DNA from: Blastopirellula sediminis
GTDB taxonomy: Bacteria; Planctomycetota; Planctomycetia; Pirellulales; Pirellulaceae
Reading direction: 5' to 3'
DNA length: 64,000 nucleotides
Assembly (NCBI RefSeq): GCF_020966755.1
Contig: NZ_JAJKFT010000004.1
Span: 1,674,001-1,738,000, forward strand
The notes under the pieces are model-generated. The model was not told where the DNA came from. It made no database searches and was given only the letters and a program-made list of their open reading frames with translations. Each line of letters starts with the position of its first letter. Position 1 is the stretch's first letter. Below are positions 45,796 through 57,412 of this stretch, piece after piece. The position numbers were made by a program, and so were the translations under genes.

Positions 45796-46252
45796 GGCTA
45801 ATACTCCTGTCGTAAAGAAAAGGATTTTCCGCCTCTATGCTTTTGCCTGGTAACATTCCGGGCTTGATTCCCCGTGATCGACTCCGTCGAAGCAGCTAGC
45901 GTTCGCTTGGCTGAAGAGTTAGGCCGTCTCCCTTGGCGCTCGAGAAGTTCAAATCGCGACCGTGTATGGAACGCATCAATGAACTTGGTTGATGATACTG
46001 TTCCGATTCATCTGTTATGATGTAGCGGCGCTTATGAGATGAGCATTGGTAGAGCGTTATTGGCGCCGCCTTGCTATTGATTTTCGAAGTTGCATCGCAT
46101 GTGACAATCCACTTTCGGCAAAAACGTTTTTCGCATTTGTTAGGTTCCTGATGAAAATGCGTTAAACTCTCTCGCCTTGTCTGGCCAAGCGGCGCTGTTC
46201 CCGTTCCAATGAAAGCATCTTGGAAACCACAAGGACGCAAGGGCGACGCCAA
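45796..46252. other. Divergent intergenic region, glycine-zipper protein / AraC regulator
   Basis: About 450 bp, visibly more AT-rich than its flanks, with several TATGAT/TTGTTA-like hexamers but no pair at proper spacing. I see no supported gene, repeat or RNA. It presumably holds the promoters of both divergent genes. Confidence 0.4.
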
Positions 46253-47212
46253 GTGACAGTCCGCAAGTTTCGAGAATTCGAGGCCTATGCCGCTGCGGTT
46301 GGCGATGCAGATCTGCAAATGATGCTGCCGCGCTTGAAGCGCCCGCGCTGGGAGTTGAGCGCGTTCTACGTCAATCAACTCCATCTTCAGTTTGGCGTCG
46401 AAGGTGGCGGTGTCATCGCCGAAGGAACCGCGCTTTCGACGGGACGTTTTCTATACGTTCCCTTGAGTGGTCTGCATCACGCGAATGGAATCCCGCTGGG
46501 GACTCATTCCATCTTCGTGATCGATCCGGGCTGCGAGTTCACGATTAGCGTGTTGGAAGAACATCGTTGGTGTTCGATCTATATTCCTTCTGACGTAAGT
46601 AATGACGGGGTTATTGAAGGCGAACCTGACGATACGGCGCCGAAAGGAGCGCGTGTCGTTGAATTGGGTACGCACGAAATCGGGGCGCTCCGACGATTAC
46701 TCCTCCGCTTGCGATATGCCGACGAAGATTGGCCGAATGGGGCCAATGCCGACGCCGCAAGGTCCTTGCGTGCGGAATTGGACGCGGTTTGCCGGCGGAT
46801 ATCGATCTCAACAGCCGACGAGGCGCCGGGCGCCGCGACGGGACGACCGCTACTGGTCCGTAGCGAACTGGCCCGGATCGTGCGCGACCGGATTGAATGC
46901 GGCGGCGACGAAGGGGTGACGATCGAAGAATTGGCGGTCGCTACGGACGTATCGCAGCGAACGCTGCGGTCGCTGTTTCTCGAATACTTTGGGGTGCCGC
47001 CGCGACGTTATCTGTTGATCCGCCGGCTGAATCAAGTACGTTCCGTCTTGCGAACGTCGGAGCCGGACGAGACGACCGTCACGTCGGTCGCCGCCCAGTT
47101 TGGCTTTTGGCATCTGGGACGCTTCGCCGGTACGTATAGCGAGCTCTTCGGCGAAACGCCCTCCGCGACGCTTCATCAAGCTCGACGGCGCCAACCGGCG
47201 CAGTGCATCTAA
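46253..47212 (+). CDS. AraC-family transcriptional regulator
   Basis: This 319-residue regulator has an N-terminal ligand-binding-like domain (PRWELSAFYVNQLHLQFGVE; TGRFLYVPLSGLHHANGIP). The C-terminal double helix-turn-helix reads TIEELAVATDVSQRTLRSLF, EYFGVPPRRYLLIRRLNQVR and VTSVAAQFGFWHLGRFAGTY. GTG 46253 is chosen because AAGGG lies upstream; TTG 46220 is also in frame. It resembles AraC proteins with a TraR/AraC-like sensory domain; the effector and targets are not indicated. It is convergent with the DUF1552 gene, 13 bp away. Confidence 0.9.
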   Translation: MTVRKFREFEAYAAAVGDADLQMMLPRLKRPRWELSAFYVNQLHLQFGVEGGGVIAEGTALSTGRFLYVPLSGLHHANGIPLGTHSIFVIDPGCEFTISVLEEHRWCSIYIPSDVSNDGVIEGEPDDTAPKGARVVELGTHEIGALRRLLLRLRYADEDWPNGANADAARSLRAELDAVCRRISISTADEAPGAATGRPLLVRSELARIVRDRIECGGDEGVTIEELAVATDVSQRTLRSLFLEYFGVPPRRYLLIRRLNQVRSVLRTSEPDETTVTSVAAQFGFWHLGRFAGTYSELFGETPSATLHQARRRQPAQCI

Positions 47213-47225
47213 CGTCGCTTGCCGA

Positions 47226-48563
47226 CTACAGACCGGCCAACTGCGAATCGGCGTCGCCAAACTTGGTTTGCTCGACTCCCATTCGATTCATGATCCCCAG
47301 GTACAAGCTACAAAGCTTGCGATCGGCGTCCTCTTTGCCGAGATAGTCGAGGGAGCGACCCGTTTGGAGCGTATCTCCCAGACCGCCGGTCAGCAGCAGC
47401 GGAACCTTGGACGAATCGTGAGCGCTGCCCGACCACATGCTGTTGACGAACATCAAGCAGGAGTTGTCGAGCACGCTACGATCTCCTTCCCGCATCGCGT
47501 CGAGCTTCTCCGCCAGATAAGCGTATTGGCTGACGTAGAAGTGGGTGATCTTGTGGTACGCTTCCGAGCGATCGTCGTGCGACGCCCCATGATGCGCGGC
47601 CCGAACGCCGAGGAACGGATAGAAGAGCCCGGAAATGTCGCGGCACATCAGCAAAGTTGCGACGCGAGTCTTATCGGTCTGGAACCCGATTGCGAGGATG
47701 TCGCACATCAGTCGCATGTGATCGCGGATATCTTCCGGCAAACCGTCGTCGGGGCGCTTCATCGCGATCAGCGGCTTGTTTTTGTCTTTGGCGCGATCGT
47801 CCGCTTTTTCCTTTTGAGCGCGAGTCGCTTGCACCCGCTTCTCGACTTCGCGAACGCTCGAGAGATACTCGTCCAAGCGGCCGCGGTCATCGACGCTGAT
47901 CTGACCGTTGAGCGATGCGACCTCTTCGCGGACGCGATCGAGCACGCTTTGGTTGCGGCGGTTTCCTTCATTGTTGAAGAGGTTGTCGAAGGCGAGGGAA
48001 GGGTAGGCCTCCATCGGAACCGGCGAGGTAGCGTTCTGCCACGAGATGTGCGAGCTGTAGGCCATCGAGAAGTTGGTCTCGTGATAGCCGGTAATCGGCT
48101 GTTCGCAGCCCAGGACCATGCTCGGCTGCTCGGTCGCTTCGCGGAAGTGATTGGCCAGCACCTGGTCCATGCTAATCCCGCCCCGCAGTTCGGCGCCTTT
48201 CTGTAGCGCCGCACCAGAGAGGATGTTGCCGGTTTGACCAGGGTGAATGCCGACGCCGGTCGCCGACTTGTTGAAGAGGCCGTTGATGACGTTCAGCTTC
48301 GTCTTGACGTTGTTCAATGGCTCCAAGCTCTTGCTCAGCTCCATCGACTCGCCTTCTCCCTTGGCCCACCATTGCTCGGGGTTGACGCCGCAGCCCATGA
48401 AGAGAGCCGCGAAACGCTTCGGAGAAGCGGCGCCGTCCGCCGCGCTCGGAGTCGTTTGATCTCCCCAGACCGGAACCGATTCGAGCCACGGCAGCGACAT
48501 CGCGACGCCGGCGCCACGGAGAAACGTGCGCCGGGAAACTGCGGATTTGTTGTTGGCAGGCAT
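47226..48563 (-). CDS. DUF1552 family secreted protein (Tat signal)
   Basis: This 445-residue DUF1552 protein has a twin-arginine signal (SRRTFLRGAGVAMSLPWLES). Family segments include RFAALFMGCGVNPEQWWAKG, LNVINGLFNKSATGVGIHPG, FQTDKTRVATLLM and VDNSCLMFVNSMW-like residues near 370-385 (DNSCLMFVNSMWSG). It follows the DUF1592-type cytochrome protein by 12 bp and is surely co-transcribed with it, the standard pair of this family. Like DUF1501 it is probably a periplasmic enzyme of unknown reaction. Confidence 0.93.
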   Translation of the reverse strand: MPANNKSAVSRRTFLRGAGVAMSLPWLESVPVWGDQTTPSAADGAASPKRFAALFMGCGVNPEQWWAKGEGESMELSKSLEPLNNVKTKLNVINGLFNKSATGVGIHPGQTGNILSGAALQKGAELRGGISMDQVLANHFREATEQPSMVLGCEQPITGYHETNFSMAYSSHISWQNATSPVPMEAYPSLAFDNLFNNEGNRRNQSVLDRVREEVASLNGQISVDDRGRLDEYLSSVREVEKRVQATRAQKEKADDRAKDKNKPLIAMKRPDDGLPEDIRDHMRLMCDILAIGFQTDKTRVATLLMCRDISGLFYPFLGVRAAHHGASHDDRSEAYHKITHFYVSQYAYLAEKLDAMREGDRSVLDNSCLMFVNSMWSGSAHDSSKVPLLLTGGLGDTLQTGRSLDYLGKEDADRKLCSLYLGIMNRMGVEQTKFGDADSQLAGL

Positions 48564-48575
48564 GGTGGTACGTCC

Positions 48576-51512
48576 TTATTGGGTTACGGCGGCGCCGCGT
48601 TGATTCAGGAATTGCGGGCTGGTGACGATCGATTCCAGCAGTACCGAGAAACGATAGTCGTTGGAGGCGAGCTTCGATTGCATTTCGTGGAGCAGCTTTT
48701 CATCCGACAGCTGCAGCGTGCGACCGAGGGCGTACGCCAGCAACTTGCGATTGAGGTTGTCGAGGAAGTCTTCCTGTCGGCGCTCGCGGATATAGTTCGT
48801 GAGTCCGATCAGCCCGTCGCCGGCGCTGCCGTCGGGAAACTCGGCGCTCGTCTCGACCGGACGACCGCCCAGGTCTTCGCTGCGCTGTTCGCCGACCGGG
48901 CCGTAACCCTCGAAGACGACGCCGAGCGAATCAAACCGCTTGTGGCAGCCGGCGCAGCTCGGCAGCTCGCGATGTTTGGCGAGCGCTTCCCGCAGCGAAA
49001 GTTCGCTCTTCGATTCGTCGGCCGGCAGTTCGGGCACATCGGCCGGCGGGGCCGGGATATGTTCGCCCAGGACGCGCTTGGCGACCCAGTAGCCGCGCTT
49101 CACCGGGCTGGTTCGTAGCCCCGGGGCGTTCTTCGTCAAAAAGACCGACATCGGCAGCAAACCGCCGCGGCCATATTGGCTCGCTTCGTCCAAGCGAATC
49201 CACTCCTCCGGATCATTGCCGGAGAAAGGAATGCCGTAGTGATCGGCGAGCGGCTTGTTGACGAACGTGTAGTCGCCGTACAGGAAGTCGAGGACCGAAC
49301 CGTCCCGCTCGGCGAGATCGGTAAAGAAGTGAATCGGCTCCTCGAACATCGCTTGCCGCAGATCGTTGTCGAACGTCGGGAAACGCTCGCGATCGACGGC
49401 GTTGTGTTCTTCAAAGCGGCGGAAGTCGAGCCAGTTGCCTCCGAATTCGACTGCCATCCCACGGATCTTCGGATCGGCCGACATCCGTTTCGCTTGAGCG
49501 ATCAGGACTTCCGGCTGATGCAGATCGCCAGCGGCGGCATGCTGTAGCAACTCTGCGTCCGGCATGCTGCGCCACAGGAAATAGCTAAGGCGGTTAGCGA
49601 GCGCGTAGTCATCCAGCGGAACCGCCTTCGCCGAAGGTTGCGCCGGCGTGCCGAGATGGAAGAAGAACTTCGGGGACATCAGTACGCTCACCACGCAATC
49701 GCGGATCGCGTCTTCGTGGCTCAGCTGCTCCTCTGCACGCAAGTGCTGGTAAAAGTTGACGATGCCTGCCTGTTCGGCGGGAGTCACCGGACGTCGGAAG
49801 GCGCGGGCGGCGAACTCTTGCAGCGCGACCAAGTGAGCCGACTCGGACTCGGTCAGGGATTCTTCAATGGCGCGAAACTTCTGATTCATGCTGGCGAAGT
49901 AGTCGACGATCGCCTGGCGGGCCGTATCGCTGGCGCCTTCTCGCACCGCCTTTTCCAGGTATACCTTTTCGAGCGCCTGCATCTTGGCGTCGGTGATCGA
50001 ATCCTTGTCTTCGGAACGGAAGGAGTCGAAGACTTCATCTCGCAGGAACTTCGACTCGGCACGTTCATACCAGATGAACGAACGGTATTGACGCTGCGGC
50101 GCTGTGCAGACGAGATCGAAGTCGTCCCACAGCTGATCGAGCGCCTGCTGACCCGCCTCATCGAGCAGCAAATCGCTCAGCGGCGTGTCGTCGCGAAAGT
50201 ATCCCTGCTGATTGTGGAAGCCGGCGCTTAACAGGCGGCCGCGCGACGCTTCGTTCTGCCAGACTCGGCCCCGCTCCGACACATAAAACGCGTCGGGGAA
50301 GATCGCGCAAAATCGGCGGCAGTCGGCTTCGTATTTTTCCCGCTCTGCGGCGTCTTCTGGAACCTCCATCGCTTCGCGGGCCTGCGAGTCAGCGGGGAGC
50401 TTCCATTTCTCGAGCTTTAGCGCGCTCCCGTCGGCGTACTTCGTATGGTTGGCCGCCATCTGCTCGTTCTTCCAGATCACCAGCGGCTGTGAACCGGGCG
50501 AGATTTGGGGAGACGTCAGATTGTCGACCTTCGGAATCATGTGCGGTCGGAGATCCGCGACGAACGCTTCCATCTGATCGCAGATGGCGGTCGCCTTCTC
50601 GGGCGTCGCATCCGCGGGAATGGAATTCCACAGCGACCGGAGCGCGGCGATCGGTCCGATTGGTTCGTCCTGTCCGTTCAGGGTTTCCCAAATGGTTTGA
50701 AGGTACTTGCCGCTGATCCCAGCTTCGGCAGCCAAGTCGTCGAGCGTCTCGCTCGGTTGGCGATTCTTGTACTTCCACGCAGCCAGGAAGTAATCGGAAT
50801 AGTCAGTCGGCTGACGCTTGTAGAAGTCGACGATGCGGTTGACGCAGAACTTGTCGCGGTCGGTGTGGGAGATCACCTCATGCGGCGCGAAAACGAAGCC
50901 GGTCGGCGTCAGCGCCAGATGATTGGCTACATTGCGGGCCGAGTCGAGATACTTCTTCACCAGGGCCGGCGAGGTGCTGATCGATGCGGCCGAGTTGTCG
51001 AAGCCCGCCTCGTTCGCCGGATCGACGGGGAAGTCTTTAGTCGGCTGGATATCGACGCCGGTCAAGTCGCGGATCGTGTAGTTGTATTCGGCGTTGCTGA
51101 GGCGGCGAACCGGGATCGAGCCTGGGTCGCCGGCGTTCTTTTGTCCTTCATGGGCCCGAAGCGCTTTGATCCAGGCGATCACCTCGGCCCGCTGCTCCGC
51201 GGTCGGCTGCGCGTCGGCTTCTTCCGGGGGCATGTCGCCGGCAGTGAGTCGCTCAAGTACCAATTCCCACCGCGGGTGATCCGTCGCGACCGATTCGACG
51301 GTCGGAAACTGGCTCAAATCGAGATCGGCGTCAGGCTCTTGGTCGCCGTGGCATGCCAGACAATTCGCCGTGAGGAACGGTTTTACCTTCGCGGCGAACG
51401 ATTGGTCGAGTTGTTCGGCAGTGGAGGGCGCACAAGAAGCGTCGCCTGGGAACGCAAACCCCAACAGGGCGAGCGCAATGGAGATCAAACCAAAGCGAAG
51501 CGTCGATCGCAT
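48576..51512 (-). CDS. Planctomycete cytochrome-type protein, DUF1587/1595/1592/1588/1585
   Basis: This 978-residue protein starts at ATG 51512, where a signal peptide begins (MRSTLRFGLISIALALLGFA). A heme motif CLACH is at residues 51-55. DUF1587 follows, about 130-200 (VRRLSNAEYNYTIRDLTGVD). DUF1595 is near 560 (EFAARAFRRPVTPAEQAG), DUF1592 about 630-760 (ALANRLSYFLWRSMPDAEL), DUF1588 to about 860 with a second CxxCH (CAGCHKRFDSLG), and DUF1585 about 900-975 (NRKLLAYALGRTLQLSDEKL). About 350 residues between DUF1587 and DUF1595 match no domain I know. It is the upstream partner of the DUF1552 gene. A redox function outside the cytoplasm is inferred. Confidence 0.93.
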   Translation of the reverse strand: MRSTLRFGLISIALALLGFAFPGDASCAPSTAEQLDQSFAAKVKPFLTANCLACHGDQEPDADLDLSQFPTVESVATDHPRWELVLERLTAGDMPPEEADAQPTAEQRAEVIAWIKALRAHEGQKNAGDPGSIPVRRLSNAEYNYTIRDLTGVDIQPTKDFPVDPANEAGFDNSAASISTSPALVKKYLDSARNVANHLALTPTGFVFAPHEVISHTDRDKFCVNRIVDFYKRQPTDYSDYFLAAWKYKNRQPSETLDDLAAEAGISGKYLQTIWETLNGQDEPIGPIAALRSLWNSIPADATPEKATAICDQMEAFVADLRPHMIPKVDNLTSPQISPGSQPLVIWKNEQMAANHTKYADGSALKLEKWKLPADSQAREAMEVPEDAAEREKYEADCRRFCAIFPDAFYVSERGRVWQNEASRGRLLSAGFHNQQGYFRDDTPLSDLLLDEAGQQALDQLWDDFDLVCTAPQRQYRSFIWYERAESKFLRDEVFDSFRSEDKDSITDAKMQALEKVYLEKAVREGASDTARQAIVDYFASMNQKFRAIEESLTESESAHLVALQEFAARAFRRPVTPAEQAGIVNFYQHLRAEEQLSHEDAIRDCVVSVLMSPKFFFHLGTPAQPSAKAVPLDDYALANRLSYFLWRSMPDAELLQHAAAGDLHQPEVLIAQAKRMSADPKIRGMAVEFGGNWLDFRRFEEHNAVDRERFPTFDNDLRQAMFEEPIHFFTDLAERDGSVLDFLYGDYTFVNKPLADHYGIPFSGNDPEEWIRLDEASQYGRGGLLPMSVFLTKNAPGLRTSPVKRGYWVAKRVLGEHIPAPPADVPELPADESKSELSLREALAKHRELPSCAGCHKRFDSLGVVFEGYGPVGEQRSEDLGGRPVETSAEFPDGSAGDGLIGLTNYIRERRQEDFLDNLNRKLLAYALGRTLQLSDEKLLHEMQSKLASNDYRFSVLLESIVTSPQFLNQRGAAVTQ

Positions 51513-51612
51513 GGAACCCCAATCATCAGGAACGGGAATGGCACAAATCGGCGGAAGTTCAGTTCCGGCGATTCGCGAAGGAGGCGGGGGGAGGGAGGCA
51601 GGAATCGTCAGC

Positions 51613-51634
51613 AGGTTGATCTTGCTCAACCTGG
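51613..51634. promoter_or_regulatory. Inverted repeat upstream of the DUF1592/DUF1552 operon
   Basis: CAGGTTGA and TCAACCTG form a perfect 8-bp dyad with a 6-nt spacer about 100 bp upstream of the cytochrome-type gene start. It could be an operator or a leader hairpin. The rest of 51513-51855 shows nothing further. Confidence 0.35.
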
Positions 51635-51855
51635 CAAGTGCGGGTCGAGATTTACTGTAATAAACTGCGGATCGTTTGGCCAGCGAAACTTTCCCTTCCA
51701 GCGGGGGAAGAAAAAGAGATTTTCGCCGATTTTGGTAAGCAGACGGGGCAGATCAACAGGAACGCGCAACCTCGGCGCAAAGGATCGTAGGGGATCCTGC
51801 TTGCGACGTCGTGCAGCTTGGTGAATTGTCAAAGAGCCAGCGGCGAAGCGGCGAG

Positions 51856-52442
51856 TGGACTGGACCGCTCGCCATTTTTTTTTTCAAACCGGGTGGCCCG
51901 TGCAGTCTCTCCGAGACTGGGCGGGTCGCGCAGCGACAAGATGCCGCGCCATCCGCTCGGACTCACCAACCAAACTCCAGCGAGTCACTGGACTGGACCG
52001 CGGACGAACTTTTTTTGCGTCAGCTTCTCCATTCGCCCCGAACGGCAGTTTGGGTAATCTGCCGGCATCGATTAAAGGGTGGACTGGACCGCTCGCGCAT
52101 TTTTTTTACGCCGAGTGGACTGGACCGCGAGCGAACTTTTTTCTTGAGCCCCAACGGGGCGCAATAACGCAGCCCAGGGTGGAATCGCCGCAGGCGATGT
52201 AGCCCTGGGGCTCCTGACCCCAACCGATCGTTGACGTTGGACTGGACGTTTATCAACTTTAGTTCGCCCCGTTGGGGCTTTCGATCGAACCGCGCAAGCC
52301 AACCTAGGGCAGCGTCGCCGTTGGCGACTTACCCTAGGCTACTTTAGCGCCGCCCCGTTGGGGCGGAAGACGCAGACGCTGGACTGGACCGCGAGCAACC
52401 TTTTTTTATCCGCCGAGTGGACTGGACCGCCGTCTTTTTTTT
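51856..52442. repeat. Seven-copy TGGACTGGAC / T-tract repeat island
   Basis: The core TGGACTGGACCGC occurs at 51856, 51989, 52080, 52116, 52380 and 52418, all in the same orientation. A shortened TGGACTGGAC is at 52238. Each full core is followed, 6 to 12 nt later, by a run of 6-10 T (for example 51875-51884 and 52435-52442). Two copies are doublets (36 and 38 bp apart) joined through CGAG. There are no coding features, transposase, terminal repeats or regular spacing. Confidence 0.85.
52148..52364. repeat. Compound REP-like palindromes within the repeat island
   Basis: GCCCCAACGGGGC (52148-52160) and its inverse GCCCCGTTGGGGC (52266-52278, 52352-52364) bracket two nested hairpins. The first is AGCCCAGGG...ATCGCC-GCA-GGCGAT...CCCTGGGGCT (52171-52212). 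The second is CCTAGGG...GTCGCC-GTT-GGCGAC...CCCTAGG (52303-52338). The shared two-tier design with different arm sequences shows compensatory change, implying selection on structure or copying of a family. Confidence 0.75.
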
Positions 52443-52455
52443 CGCTCATGGCTTC

Positions 52456-52476
52456 GGCAGGCACGGCCTGCCCTAC
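52456..52476. repeat. 21-bp repeat identical to 1545-1565
   Basis: The 21 bases beginning GGCAGGCACGGCC are identical to the right arm of the inverted repeat at 1499-1565. Internally it folds as GGCAGGC-ACG-GCCTGCC. It appears to be a dispersed planctomycete-type palindromic repeat. Confidence 0.7.
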
Positions 52477-52761
52477 GCGCGCAGCGCTTCCCACATTCGG
52501 TTGCCGGTGGAGTTGCGCTGTCAGCGCATGGTGAACCGGGCCGCCGAATTGGCGGAGTTTTTGGGGATTACGACGGTCGGCGGTTTCTTGTGTCAATGTG
52601 ATCAACACACAAGAGAAACGCCGCCACTCGAGGTGCTCTGATCGAGCAAGAAGTTCAGTGACTCGGGACTCAAAGCGAAGTCCTGTGCCTGAACAAAAAT
52701 ATACCAAAATCGAACCGGCGAGGCAAGAGAGAAACGTTCGCGTTGGGGGGACGCTCGGCGA
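52477..52761. other. Gene-free segment with an imperfect hairpin
   Basis: Between the repeat island and the DHOD-like gene I see no gene. A bulged hairpin joins GGCGGTTTCTTGTGT (52579-52593) to ACACAAGAGAAACGCCGCC (52607-52625). It is about 140 nt downstream of the minus-strand DHOD-like stop and could help end that operon. Confidence 0.4.
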
Positions 52762-53768
52762 CTAAATCGGGTGCTCCGAAGTGAACGACGTCAGCGCTTT
52801 CAGATAGTTCGCTCGTTCGTAGGCGGACGGGTTTTCGCAATGGGCGCGACTCATGCAGCCCCGTAGTTGCTCGACCGATTTGTACTCATGCTCCACCATC
52901 CAGGCCTCCACTTCGCGGAGGCAAGTCTGGATATGTTGCGGACCTTTTTCGAGCAAGGCCGAAACCATCAGCGTGACGTCCGCGCCGACCAAGAGCGCCT
53001 TCAGGACGTCGCGGCCGGAATGGATCCCGCTGGTCGCCGCGAGCGAACCGGCGAAATGTTGCCGGAGGATCGCGATCCAGCGCATCGGCAGCCGCAGCTC
53101 GCCAGACCGGCTCAGTTCCAGATGAGGCTGAACCCGGAAGTTGTCGACGTCGAGTTCCGGTTCCAAGTAACGGTTGAAGAGGACCAGCCCGTCCGCGCCT
53201 GCTTCCGACAGTCGTTTGGCGAAGTTCGGCAGCGACGAGAAGTAGGGACCAATCTTTACGGCGATCGGCAGTTGGATGGCGGAACGAACTTCCATGACCA
53301 GGTCCAAGTAGCGCCGTTCGACGTCGGCGGCGTCATCTTCCGGATCGGTCGGGACCAGATAGATGTTCATTTCGAGGGCGTCGGCGCCCGATTCGGCGAT
53401 CATCTTGGAGTAACGCGCCCAGCCGCGCGAAGAGTAGCCGTTCAAACTGGCGATCACCGGGATCGACGTCAGACGTTTCGCCGCTTCGATCAGGCGGGCG
53501 TATTGGCGAGTCCCGAGGTTGTAATGGTTCAGCGACGGGAGGAATCCGGTCGACTCGGCCGACGCGTCCGCCTCATAATCGTTGAGCCGATAGTACTGCA
53601 TTTCTTCGTGCTCGATTTGCTCTTCAAAGAGGGAAGGCAAAATCAGGGCGGAGGCGCCGGCGTCGACGAGCGCCTTCAGTTGATCGACGTGTCCGGTCAA
53701 TGGGCCGGCGCCAGCCACGATCGGGCCGCTAAGGTTGAGACCAAGGTACTTGGTCGTCATGTCAACGC

Positions 53769-53772
<4 letters not shown>
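52762..53772 (-). CDS. Dihydroorotate-dehydrogenase-like flavoprotein linked to PFOR
   Basis: This 336-residue TIM-barrel flavoprotein of the DHOD family shows MTTKYLGLNLSGPIVAGAGP, SLNGYSSRGWARYSKMI, ADALEMNIY, LPIAVKIGPYFSSLPNFAKR, EAGADGLVLFNRYLEPEL and IHSGRDVLKALLVGADV. These are the FMN and phosphate-site segments of the family. The start ATG 53772 overlaps the PFOR stop as ATGA. DHOD-like genes directly after nifJ-type PFOR genes are a known recurrent pairing, separate from pyrimidine synthesis. The role is likely an electron-transfer partner, but the substrate is unproven. A true PyrD function is less likely because no pyr genes are near. Confidence 0.88.
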
Positions 53773-57353
<3,581 letters not shown>

Positions 57354-57412
57354 GACCAGATTTCCTTCAATTCACGGACGAATGATTGCTGCGGCGCTAC
57401 GAGCTCGGCGGA

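Noticed and set aside
46000-46180. Promoter candidates with TATGAT and TAAACT before the AraC gene
   Set aside because: No -35 hexamer at 16-18 nt spacing; matches are within chance for AT-rich DNA.
51856-52442. CRISPR array
   Set aside because: Repeat units are about 13 nt, spacing ranges from 36 to 142 bp, and there is no spacer of constant length or cas gene.
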